The notes under the pieces were generated by a model, which worked only from the letters and a program-made list of their open reading frames with translations, ran no database searches and had not been told where the DNA came from. Positions 23,232 through 33,067 of a stretch of 64,000 bases of DNA are shown here, piece after piece. Position numbers and translations under genes: made by a program. Every line of letters starts with the position of its first letter. The first letter of the stretch is position 1. The stretch comes from Phaffia rhodozyma (taxonomy: Eukaryota > Basidiomycota > Tremellomycetes > Cystofilobasidiales > Mrakiaceae): the NCBI GenBank assembly GCA_014706385.1, contig JACGZH010000001.1:2046001-2110000 (forward strand). The letters are read 5' to 3'.

Positions 23232-24540
23232 CTACGCTTTCTGAACGCTGACGCCTGCCTTGCGCAACATTTTGATGAGCCCACCTTCAGAGTAGAGAAT
23301 TTCAACGTCGTCTCCACCGCCAATAGATTCGAACGAGATAAGCACGTTAGGGAACGTGTTCCGACCCGTGAGATGACCGAGTAATGTCTTCAAGGCTGCC
23401 CCGTCGGCTGTAGTTCAGAAAGGAAAGAGAAAAAAAGGAATGAAAAACATATCAGAAAAGCGCATTGGAGGGTAGAGGGAAAGAGCAAAAGAACGAGAAA
23501 AAGACACGAACGGCGCAGATCAGCCTCGATCACTAGCGGTTCCGGGGTGAGGAACATGTTATTCAGAATCGTCTTTGCCTTTCTTGAGTACGGGCAGTAT
23601 GACTGAAGAAGGAAGGGAAAAAAGAGTAGAAAAGTTGATAAAAGATAAGCCCAGGGAGCGTATGGGCATGACAGAAGCGAGAACAGAGAGATAGGGAGAG
23701 AGGAGCAACGGGACTTGCCTTTGAAAAGACAACAAGAGGATATCTCTTTGCGAGCATCGCCTTCCAGCTTTCGTCCTGTACGGTTCCCGTCGAGCCGCCG
23801 ATGCCCAAGGAGGAGAGAGTCTCTAATGTAATGGGTTTATCTAAGTCGAGCTTGTCTGTAGAGGGTAGGGTACCTCCGTCGAGGAGAAAGTATAGTAACG
23901 TTTGGATCTGTTCAATCTTTCCATCCGGGGTCATGTGCGCCAGGATTGGTTTGGGTTCTGTTCAAGGAGGATAAGGAAGAAGCCAAAAAAAAAGACGCTC
24001 GAGTGAGAAAACAGAAAGGGCAAAAGAGAACTGGAGGAATGAAGAGAAAAAAAAAAAGAATAAAAAAGAGAACGAAAGCTCACTTTGCTCTTCTTGAACA
24101 GGCACATAGGTAGCCACGACAGTCTCCTCAGTGTCTTCCGGTTCGGCAATTGAATGAAGATCGTACTCGCCCTCAACCTCTTGTGCCTTTTCTTTACCGT
24201 TCAGACTCCAGCCGGCGAGGATGCCCTTCTGCTTGTCCTTGGTTTGTACTGGGAGAGTGGCAGGGGCTGGAGTAGAGGCAGGAGCCGACACGCCCGTTCG
24301 GCCTTCTCTTTGGAACACACTACTTGATTGTAATGAGCTAGAAAAAGGCGAGTTCGAGTAGGTGAGAAGCATGACGGTCAAGCCGAGAGCGAACAAGCCA
24401 AGACAGAATCGCTGTCTGTTTCGCTTGGATCCAGGGAGATGATGGCTGAACGAGGAGTTTCTCCGCGATGAAAACCCTGGGCCAGGAAGGAAAGATTCGC
24501 TGACGGAGATCCGTGGCTGTTTGAATGATGAGGGCGCCAT
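23232..24540 (-). CDS. Membrane-anchored monothiol glutaredoxin (Grx6/Grx7 type)
   Basis: Four exons on the minus strand starting MAPSSFKQPRISVSESFLPG. Residues about 44-62 (FCLGLFALGLTVMLLTY) form one membrane segment after a basic Arg-rich stretch, which predicts a type II secretory-pathway protein. A long Ser/Pro/Glu linker follows. The glutaredoxin domain has WKAMLAKRYPLVVFSK, the active site SYCPYSRKAK (CPYS, monothiol), the cis-Pro loop NTFPNVLISFESIGGGDDV and the end GLIKMLRKAGVSV. Family knowledge: yeast Grx6 and Grx7 are ER/Golgi glutaredoxins with CSYS and CPYS sites and help control thiol redox and glutathione there. The usual TVP before the GG motif is TFP here. Each join is in phase; the exon 1 to 2 join is A|AA. 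Divergent from KU80. Confidence 0.86.
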
Positions 24541-25758
24541 ATTGGAGGGGAAACGAGATGGACGATTGCGGTTGTGAATCTAGGAAGAACAAGGATGGAC
24601 AGTCTTCAGCACATAGCTCATGTCAAGTAGAGTGGGTGTGTGATATGTGTTGTGAATGTGCGTGTATGTGTGCAAGTGCAAGTGCAAGCATAAGAACAAA
24701 GTTCGGGCAAGGTGTATGCATGTCGAGCCGTCGGTGAGCTCTGTGCAGCGAGTGACATCAAAGTGTTGAGCAAGACGTAGAAGTGGCCCAGACGAGATCG
24801 TCTGAGCGATGTTGACTGCTCGTTTGGCTGCTCTGAGCTGCTCTAAAAAGAGTGAAGAGGAACAGAGGGAAGAACAGAGAGAGAAAGAAAGAAGGAAAGA
24901 AAGATAAAAGCAAGTGCATAGACAAGAAAAGAGAAGACCTACTGGACGTGTGTGCGGTATGTATGAGTCGTCTGCCGATTGTCTTTCCGTCGATTGATGG
25001 GTGTCCTAGGATGGCTTTATTTTAGAAGGACACAGAACAGAGAGACTGGAAGGAACGGAGGCTGTACCGAGCAGGTTGTATAGAAGGAACAAGGCTATCA
25101 CGAAGGTATCGAGGATGATGTTGTCTTCTTTCCTCTTTTCTTCTCTTGCTGCTTCTTCTACTTCTACTTCTGTTTCTGCTTCTGCTTCTTCTTCCTCTCC
25201 GGTTTTTTCTCAAACCTAAATGAAGTAAGTGATTGATTAATTGAGTGTTGTTGTGCTTGTCGGTATCACTCCGACGTCAACAGACCGATCGCTTCGTCGG
25301 TCGTTAGCTGGAATAATAAAGTGATGGTACTTGTCTGCTTGTCCGCTTGTTCTCGCCGGCAACTCTAAACAGGACGGAGAGTGTAAAAACAGTGTGCCTG
25401 TCTGCTGCGCATGCCCGCCGGTCTCACCGTGAGGTCTGGCCGCTCAGCGAGCAAACTCTACTACAGTAGCCAAGAAAGCGCCTCGTTGTTTATTTTACTC
25501 GTTCCTTCTTTCGGTCGCTCTGTCGATCAGGTACGGCTGCAGAATGCGCCTTGATTAGGCATCAAGGTTTGGATGCCTGTGCCTGTGCCTGTGCCTTTTG
25601 ACCGTTCCTTTTGACCGTGCCCCTGATCGTGCCTGTGACCATCGGTCGCGGTCCCTCGGTAACCATTCAGCCTCAATCATCCAATCCGATCCTTCATACA
25701 CACACATCCACACTCTGCCCAGTCAATACTCCGTTCACTCTTTCACCCCGTTCCTCTC
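24541..25758. promoter_or_regulatory. Divergent promoter region: glutaredoxin and KU80
   Basis: About 1.2 kb. It contains CT/TTC microsatellite-like sequence (25130-25205), TGCCTG repeats (about 25570-25600) and a duplicated ccttttgaccgt element just after them. No gene is supported; the Arg-rich open frame on the minus strand is only the reverse of the TTC repeat. Confidence 0.4.
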
Positions 25759-25982
25759 ATGGCAGACAGAGGAGGATACACCACCCATGTGTTTGTCATC
25801 GATTGCTCTCAGCCGATGGGTGCACTCGTCCAAGACCCACAACAGTCGCTCCCGGAAAAACGTTCGAATCCGCATCTGCACTCAGCCGTCGTTTCCAAGT
25901 TTGAGCTCGCCAGAGAGGTTGTTATGAGAAAGATCGTGTCTGTGGTAAGTAAGATTGGCTCACTCAAGCAAGCCATACGCAC

Positions 25983-26020
<38 letters not shown>

Positions 26021-29000
26021 GCGCATATACATGGGATTTATAGATTGGATGTCCCAGAAACTGATATATCGGATTTCCATCTCATGTATATGTGTGTGTA
26101 TGCACCCAAACGAGATAGATTATGAGAGAACGAAAGACCGAACACGTCATGGTCGTTGCTACAGGTGACCGTGAGTAATGCTCTCGTTTGGTCTCGCCTT
26201 GCCATCGACCAGCTTATTCTGACTGACAGAAGGTCGTTGTCGTTGTATGCGTTGGACATCCGCGCACCCACACACCTACCCACTCTCCATCACTCAGGAA
26301 CCAACAACCCACAAACTCAAGGATATGAAGGTGTAGACGTTCTCTTCCAACCGGCCACCGCCGCGAAATGGATGGTTGACAAGGTCAAATCCCTCAAGCT
26401 TGGAAACGGCACGAATGATGGGGATGGCAAGTTTCTTCTCTTCCTGCACTCCTTCAGATTCTTGTTCTGATGTGCGCGCTCTCTTTCTCCTCTTCCTCTC
26501 CACTCTAGTCCTTCTCGGACTCACCCTGGCGTTGAGCGAGTTAGACAGGACGGCTGCTAGGAACAGATCAACCTGGTCATACGAATTTTTGGCCTTGACA
26601 GACGGTAAATTCTCCGTCAATTCCTCCTTTTTCTTGTTCCCCTCGAACCATCCTAACTTTTCGCCTTTGTCTTTTCCCTGTCCGCCACCCAGCTTCTCAA
26701 GGCGCTCTGGCGGACGATCTGGTTGACCATATTGCTAATTGTCTCTCCAAGATAAACGCGACTGTGAACTTTTCGTGCGTTCCCAACATTAATCTTTCCA
26801 ACAAACTCTTCTTTAGAATTACAAACCCTCGCCTCAGTCTCATCTCATCCTTCTATATAGAGTCTATGGAACAGATGACCCAGAATGGGAATTTATCGCT
26901 GGACCGAGTTCGTTTGAGAAGACCAAGATGTTTGTGTGTACTCCCAGGCTCTCTGCGAAGAAAAAGAGAGCTAAGCCAGCTGACCTTTCGACCGGGGGTT
27001 CTCTCTTTTAAATTCAAGATTACCAACGAGCAAATATTGTCTGGGCTCATTGCACAAAATCCCGAACGTATCATCCGAACGTCCCTCGATCGAAGTGTCC
27101 TCGATGCCCGCGCGCCAAGCACCAAGACAGTCAAGCCGATGATGAACAGCATCTCACTCATTATCGGTGATCCGGATATGGACGTCAACCATGAGGCCGT
27201 AACCAGTCATCTCGAGTTTAACGTCGTAATTGGAAAAAAGACTGCTCTCGTCAAGCCCCCAGGGTCGAAAAAGATAGCGGTCCGACAGAGACCCGGAGCG
27301 GGAGTGAGATTGGGCGGAAGCCAAATAGTCACTCAGGACTCACACCATGATGACCCTGAACAGAATCCCACCGTCAAGATCGAACAATCTCAAACCTCTA
27401 CTTTCCCCGCCGGATCATCCTCCCAGGCAGTCCGATCGGTTTCTCAATCCGGCTCTTCTTCCTCAACATACGACGGATCATTCCAGATAACGGCTAGCCT
27501 GTATGATGTGATCTCCAACCCGCTCAAACCTATCAAAAAATACATCGTCGAACTCCCCAGAGAAACTGAAACTGACACCGAGGCTGGCACCGAGACCGAG
27601 AAAGATTCCGTCAAGGTCGACAGGGCGGTTGAGGATTTGACTAGATCGCACAAATTCGGAAACACCTGGTTACCAATCTCGATCGAGGATTCAGACATAG
27701 GAAGGTTCGAGACTAGGAAGGCGCTCTGGCTTTACCGGTTTATGCCCGCTCATAAGGTGTGTTCCACTTTTTCTGTTTTTGCCGAGTCCTGAAGTGAGTG
27801 TCCTGAACAGGATGTCTTCTTCCTGCTTCCTTCTCCCTTCCTCTCCCTTTTCATCCTGCTTCCTTCTCCCTTCCTCTCCCTTTTCATCCTGCTTCTCCTC
27901 ATCCTTTCCGCTTTAGTTCGAACGAGAACTAGAAATGGGCGAAGTATACCAAGTCTGGGCGAATCCGAAATCAACAAAATCACAAATTGAAATTTCCAGC
28001 TTGGTGAAAGCGATGAGAACGTATCCAAAGGGTGAAGTCTACGCTCTGTTCAGGTACACGTACCAGGAAAACGCTGCGCCCAGGATGATGGTAGGCAAAC
28101 CGGTCTACCAGGACGGTCAGCACGGCTTACAACTCGTTCAAGTCCCGTTCGCGGATGATTATCGGAGGTACTGGTTTGACTCTCTGCTGCATCTAAAGGA
28201 CACAGACGGAAATATCGTAAAGGAACACCCGTATCTGCCCACGGATGAGCAGAACAACGCGATGTTGGATCTTGTCAACGCGTTGGATTTAGACTTTCTA
28301 GAAACAAAGACAGAGTCGTCAGTTCTTGCCATGCGTTTCTTTCTCCCCCCCCCCCCTTTTTCCTGGTGGACTGCATATCTGAAAACGCCCCTTTCTTGTT
28401 GTCTTGGTTCGTTTTCTTTGGCACAAAACGTCCTGAAAACAACATCAGAGAGAGCCAGCCATGGTACCATCCTTCTAAAGTCTACAACCCAGGACTACAT
28501 CGAGTAAAAGAAGCGATGTATCATGAATTCACTGCCTCCCCCGATCAACCGATATGCGCTTCCCATCCAAGCCTAACGAGTCATCTGTCAACTCCGAGAC
28601 AGCTGGTTCAAGCAGCGGCAAAGACCGTCCAGACTGCTGTCGACGTGTTTGACGTCCATAAAGGTATGACAGTCCTTCTCTTTCTCTGTCTTGTTCTCCT
28701 GTCTTCCAACCATGTCAGAGGATCACCAGTTTGACAGAATTTCCTTCTATGGTTGAACAGTCGTTCGTGTAAAGAGAAGAAACCCAGATGAAGAAGACGA
28801 AGAATCTATAGAGTATGTTTCCCCTATCTTTCTCCATCTTATCCTTCGCGCGACATCATCTCTTTCTCTTTGTATTCGAAAAAAATTCAGACTGATGTTT
28901 AATTTGATGAATCTTATTTCACGTATAGTTTGGGAGAAGGGTTAGATGTTTTGATTAAGAACAGAGCAGCCGCAAGAGCAAACGCTTCTTCGTCGATGGC

Positions 29001-30071
29001 CAACGCAAAGGCAGGCGAAACGTTTGCACAATCCACTCTGGATCCCATCCCTCCGTTTCTCCCGCTCGAGCGACTCTCAGGGAGACGTCGTCCGGTTGGT
29101 TCTTCCGAGGTGTCTATCAAGAAACAGCGCGGGTCGACAGCCGGGCCTGATCTCTCGCCCGATAGAACTATCAAGATTCCCACAACGGCAGTGGGAGATG
29201 AAGCAAGCGATGGTTCCATCACCCAGGATGAGGACGAGGATGAAGACATGGATGAAGAGGATGGAAGGGAAGAAGACCGGGAGGATCCCATCAGCGAATT
29301 TGATAAGCTGATCAAGCGTGATGGAGATAATACTGTTTTTGGTATGTTCCTTTTATTCATCTTTCTGTCTCTACTCCCCATCAGATCCAATCAAGCTTTG
29401 TTCACCTTCGTCTTCTAATCTTTGGACCGTGAGGACAACAGCATTGGAGCGTCTACAGAAGGATATGTTCAGACTCGTTCAAGCAGGATCCAACGAACGC
29501 GCGTTGGATTGTTTGTTGAAACTCAGAAAAGAATCCCTAGAGGTTTGTCTTTTCTTGTTCATGTTGCTACAAAGAGTCCAGGAAAGGAATCGCGAGGAGA
29601 GAACGGACGCGTGTTGACGTAATGTTCGAGTGGTTTCTTCTCCTGATGTCGGTTGGATTCTAGGGCGAAGAATCCCCCCGATTCAATGGGTTCGTCTCCC
29701 CGTTCTCTCTACCTCTCTTGGCTCGAACCTAACCTGCGCGATATCTTATCTTTTCCTTCTTCACAGATTCATTCGTTCACTCCGGTCCACATGTCTCTCA
29801 TCAAGCACGGCGGCTACGAATCCGAACTTGCCCGGTTTTTGGACGTTCTTCCTATCCGAAGCGAGGTCGAGAGTGAACCAAGGGCAAGGAGAGGAGATTG
29901 GGTTGATCTCCGTCAACGAGGATTCAGAATTCAGATTGAGTGATGTCTCGGAAGAAGAACGTGTACAGGTGTGTTCTGGTTCCGTTCTGGTTGCCTCTTG
30001 AGCCCTTTTATCCTTCGGTGATTCACTCAAACCGACAATTTTTTGTCATTCGTCTCTAGTTCTTGAAGTGA
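25759..30071 (+). CDS. KU80: Ku80 subunit of the Ku DNA end-binding heterodimer
   Basis: At least twelve exons. It starts MADRGGYTTHVFVIDCSQPM, the first strand of the Ku vWA domain; RKTEHVMVVATG and GYEGVDVLFQPATAAKWM follow. The vWA end is YGTDDPEWEFIAGPSSFEK. The beta-barrel/core includes SLIIGDPDMDVN, NVVIGKKTALVKPPG, LWLYRFMPAHKFEREL, GEVYALFRYTYQENAAPRM and LQLVQVPFADDYRRYW. The C-terminal arm carries YHPSKVYNPGLHRVKEAMYH. The helical end is FIRSLRSTCLSS...GFWTFF...GLISVNEDSE, closing VQFLK-stop. Ku80 rather than Ku70 is inferred from this C-terminal layout and the absence of a SAP domain. Family knowledge: Ku loads on double-strand breaks for non-homologous end joining and protects telomeres. 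Intron at 26427 uses a GC donor. Acidic insert near residues 720-740. Confidence 0.88.
25984..26016. repeat. (CA)n(TA)n microsatellite in KU80 intron 1
   Basis: About twelve CA dinucleotides (25984-26007) run directly into a short TA tract. The repeat lies within the first intron, so length changes would not alter the protein. Confidence 0.9.
26427..26508 (+). other. GC-AG intron of KU80 (start exact, end approximate)
   Basis: The donor reads G|gcaagt and the acceptor lies in the ccactctag just before TCCTTCTCGG. Cutting at GC gives NDGDVLLGLTLALSELDRTA in frame. The only nearby GT (aagttt, 3 bases on) shifts frame and reaches a stop after about 15 residues. Confidence 0.75.
27821..27900. 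repeat. 33-bp tandem duplication in a KU80 intron
   Basis: Copies start at 27821 and 27854 with period 33 and appear identical (unit begins tcctgcttccttctccc). A partial third copy starts at 27887. It forms a long pyrimidine-rich tract leading to the acceptor ctttag before FERELEMG. Confidence 0.85.
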
Positions 30072-30751
30072 GCCTTTCGGTGACATATTCCGTTTCTAGG
30101 TAAAGTCCTTGTTTGTACATTGTACACTATAAAATTGAAATTGTATTTGTCGGAGAAGAATGTTTATCCATTGTGATCATCCCCCATTGTGGAACATATG
30201 TGCATTCTCTTATTCCTCTTTTATACCGATTTACTATCAAGTCAATAGGAAATCGGCATAAAAGGAATTGACGATGATGATACTAAAACACAAAGACAAC
30301 GACAAAGGGACTATGGAAGCAAGAGAATGGAACAAAATGCGCATCTGATACGACTGTAACTCAACTAACCAACTAACTAACTAACTAACTAAATATATAT
30401 GTAAGGAAAAGAGAAAGGTAAATGCAAAGAGACAGAACCGGTTCCTGATTTTGTTCACTTTCTGTTCTTCAGTCTGAGAACTGGAAGGGCGGAGAGACGG
30501 ATGGGACGAATGGCAGGCTTAGACCGGTAAGCGCCTACAACCCAGAGAGAGAGCAAAAGACTTGACCCGCAGGGTCAATCCAATATACCTCTTGCCCTTC
30601 TTCTTTTGCCTTCTCGCCTAGCTCAGGAAGGAGAAGGAAGAAATTATGGAAAGGCTCGAATACACGAACAAGGAAAGAACGGATACGAGGAAAGATAATA
30701 GGGAAAAAATGGCAAGGAAAAGAGAGAAAGAAAAACATTGCGTTCTTCTAC
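30072..30751. other. Convergent 3' intergenic region KU80/FHA gene
   Basis: About 680 bp. It is AT-rich near 30110-30260 and has an (AACT)n run at 30366-30391 followed by atatatat. A small Phe-rich open frame on the minus strand is low complexity. No gene supported. Confidence 0.4.
30366..30391. repeat. (AACT)n microsatellite
   Basis: About six tetranucleotide units, the first imperfect, in the 3' intergenic region between KU80 and the FHA gene. Confidence 0.8.
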
Positions 30752-30753
30752 TG

Positions 30754-32782
30754 TCATCTACGTTTCTTTCCCGGAGTGGATGGTCTTTTGAAAAAGTATG
30801 TTTTTCCTTGCCGTTGAGCTGAGAATAAGTTGAGGAGAAATAGAAGAAAGACAGAAGAGCTTCAAGTCAGAAGAGAATATCCAACGAAGAGAAGAAAGAG
30901 GGAGAGGAAAAGAGAATAGCGACTTACTTCCTCGGAGGGGTCGCATAAGACTGCCGAGCTCTGCTGCTCGGGTCTTGTCTGCGTCTTTGGCGGGATCATA
31001 GAAGAATTGATCTAGAAGAGGATGACCGGATGCATCCTAGATTCATGAGACGCAGAAGCAGAGAAGAAAGAAGGAAACAAACCGAAGAAATGTTCAAAAC
31101 GATCGAGCCATCAGAACTTGCAGGATACGAAGAATGTCGGCAGAACAAGAGGAAGAAAGAATGAATCGAACCTTTCCAACTCTGACGATTCTTCCCCACA
31201 TTCCATCACTCTCTAACTCGCTCTCCAGCCAGCTTTCCCATCTCTGTTCCGAACCCAACTGTACAAGTGCCGGGTTTCCGTCCAACACCGCCTTTGTCAG
31301 ATCCTTCAGAGTTAATGATGTCTGTCTCGAGAATACCAAAGCTGACGAGAGGAGAGAGGCAAGATCAACCTCGGCAGGTACAGGCGATGGCTCGAGAGGT
31401 CGAGCTGGGATAGGTAAACTCGGTTTTTGAGGTGAAGGACTGGGCGAGAACACTGGGGAGGGTGTCCGGGTAGGTAGTCGAGTTCGGACAGGGGTTCTCA
31501 CGCACTCAGCCTCGGCTTCAGATTCAGCTTCGTCAGACGAAGTAGAAGACAGCGCCGAAGATTCCGCCTCAGACTCAGAGTCTATCTCAGAAGAAAGAGC
31601 TTCTTCTTCGTCTGTTTGAACTTGCTTGTTCACAGACTGAATCTCAACTCTGACTTCTCCGCCCCAATAACCAATCCTCAAACAGTCTTGTCTTCCACCC
31701 TTTCCTTTCCTCAAGATTCTTTCCTTACCCTCCGGTTCGCTCACCCGGACTTCTCCTTGTTTCTCGAGATCACAAACAACAATATTTCCCTGAAGCACAC
31801 GCTTTCCGTTGATACGCGCGCCATTCCGACTGAGTATCCGAAGAGTGATCAGGTGTGGGTATTGAGAGGACCGGGAAAGGAGAACGTGTTGCCTAGAGGC
31901 ATGAGGAGATCCTCGAGGGAGCGAAAACACGTAACGTTCCGGGGTAGACGAAGAAGTAAACGATGAAAAGTCCAAACGAGTCGAGGATGAAGGAGAGAGT
32001 AGGGTAGGTTTATTGAGTGGATTGGACGGCTGGTGCGTCCGTCCAAAGAGGATCAATTGCGTCACAGACGATAGTGATCCAGAGTCGGAACTATGTAGAA
32101 CTGGTAGTGAACATTGAAGAAATTCTTTTGGAAAGACCTGGAGAGTTCGTTCGGTCGTCAATCGGGTTGACGGCCGACTCTTTAGGGGGTTATTTCCGGA
32201 TCCTGCAAAGAAAGAACTAGGAGAAACCAGGCTTGATGCGCTACGGGAGATAGGTACAGGTGAGACTGGGGCTGGAGAGACGGAGGAGGAGAACGGTCGC
32301 GACCCTAGATCAATCTCGGACAAAGGATCCTCTGTCTTGTCACCATCCTCATCCTCCTTCTCTTCTTCGTCTTCCCTGTCCAAAACTCTCCGACCTTTCA
32401 AGAATGTTTCGGATCTTTTCTGAACAGGCGAAGATGTAGCGGGTGAGACATATCCATCCGTCACTTTGACCTTCAATCTTCTGATTCCGTCTCCTTTGCC
32501 GGTTGTAGTCAACTTTCGTTTCTTTTCTGCTGTTGACACCGTCTTTGTGGAACCAAGAATGCGGATAGATGAACTCTTAGATTTGCCTATAGGCGAAGAT
32601 GAAGAAGGAGCGGGTGTAGCGAGGCCGGCGCGTTTGACGGAAGGGCGAGCAGAGGGTTTGATGAATGTAGGTAGCACATCACCAGCATTCGACTGGTGGT
32701 TGAAGGAAAGAGAGGGAGAAGAAGGGGGGAGGGATCGCTGGAAGGTAGAGTGGGATACGGTAGGGGAGGAAGGGTTAAACAT
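30754..32782 (-). CDS. FHA-domain nuclear protein, Tos4/Plm2-like
   Basis: Three exons (32782-31172, 31036-30928, 30818-30754) join in frame to 594 aa. The start chosen is MFNPSSPTVSHSTFQ; upstream in-frame sequence is only a CTT-repeat leader. The first about 200 residues are Ser/Pro-rich and basic. The FHA fold is seen around residues 260-380: ILFGRTHQPSNP, then FSLPRGSPHASRQHVLL (the G..SR.H phosphopeptide pocket) and ILSRNGARINGKRVLQG (NG pair). A C-terminal block WGRIVRVGK, DASGHPLLDQFFYDPAKDAD and TYFFKRPSTPGKKRR resembles the conserved tail of fungal FHA regulators. Family knowledge: Tos4 and Plm2 are cell-cycle regulated chromatin proteins and SBF/MBF targets in yeast. Three ACGCGT boxes upstream fit this. 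Exact orthology is inference. Confidence 0.72.
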
Positions 32783-32929
32783 GGTTGAAGTTGATTTACA
32801 AGGCGCACCAGGCGTCCTATGAAGAGATGATGAAGGAAAACGAAGAAGAAGAAGGAGAAGTAGAAGTTGAAGAAGAAAAAAGAGGAAAGATGACCGCAAA
32901 TGGAAAGGTAGAAATGTTCACTGAACATG

Positions 32930-32958
32930 ACGCGTCAAAGACACGCGTTAACACGCGT
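32930..32958. promoter_or_regulatory. Cluster of three ACGCGT (MCB) boxes upstream of the FHA gene
   Basis: ACGCGT occurs at 32930-32935, 32943-32948 and 32953-32958, about 150-175 bp before the FHA gene's ATG. ACGCGT is the MluI cell-cycle box bound by MBF (Mbp1/Swi6) in ascomycete yeasts and fission yeast. The boxes lie in the promoter of a gene whose yeast counterparts are G1/S targets. Confidence 0.75.
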
Positions 32959-33067
32959 CTCCAACGGTTTGGTCTCAACTCAGCCTTTCCCTTGTTCTTC
33001 TCATTCTACCGGGTTTCTCTCTTGTGACGGGGGATGCTCGCATGTATGAGAAGCCAAAAACGGGTTT

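Noticed and set aside
25022..25213. Arg/Ser-rich 63-aa frame on the minus strand
   Set aside because: It arises from a TTC/TTCT microsatellite read in reverse; there is no supporting start context or conservation signal.
32783..32899. 39-residue Leu-rich extension of the FHA protein resembling a signal peptide
   Set aside because: It is encoded by a CTT/CTC repeat in the leader. The FHA protein has a nuclear-type sequence, and the ATG at 32782 fits better.
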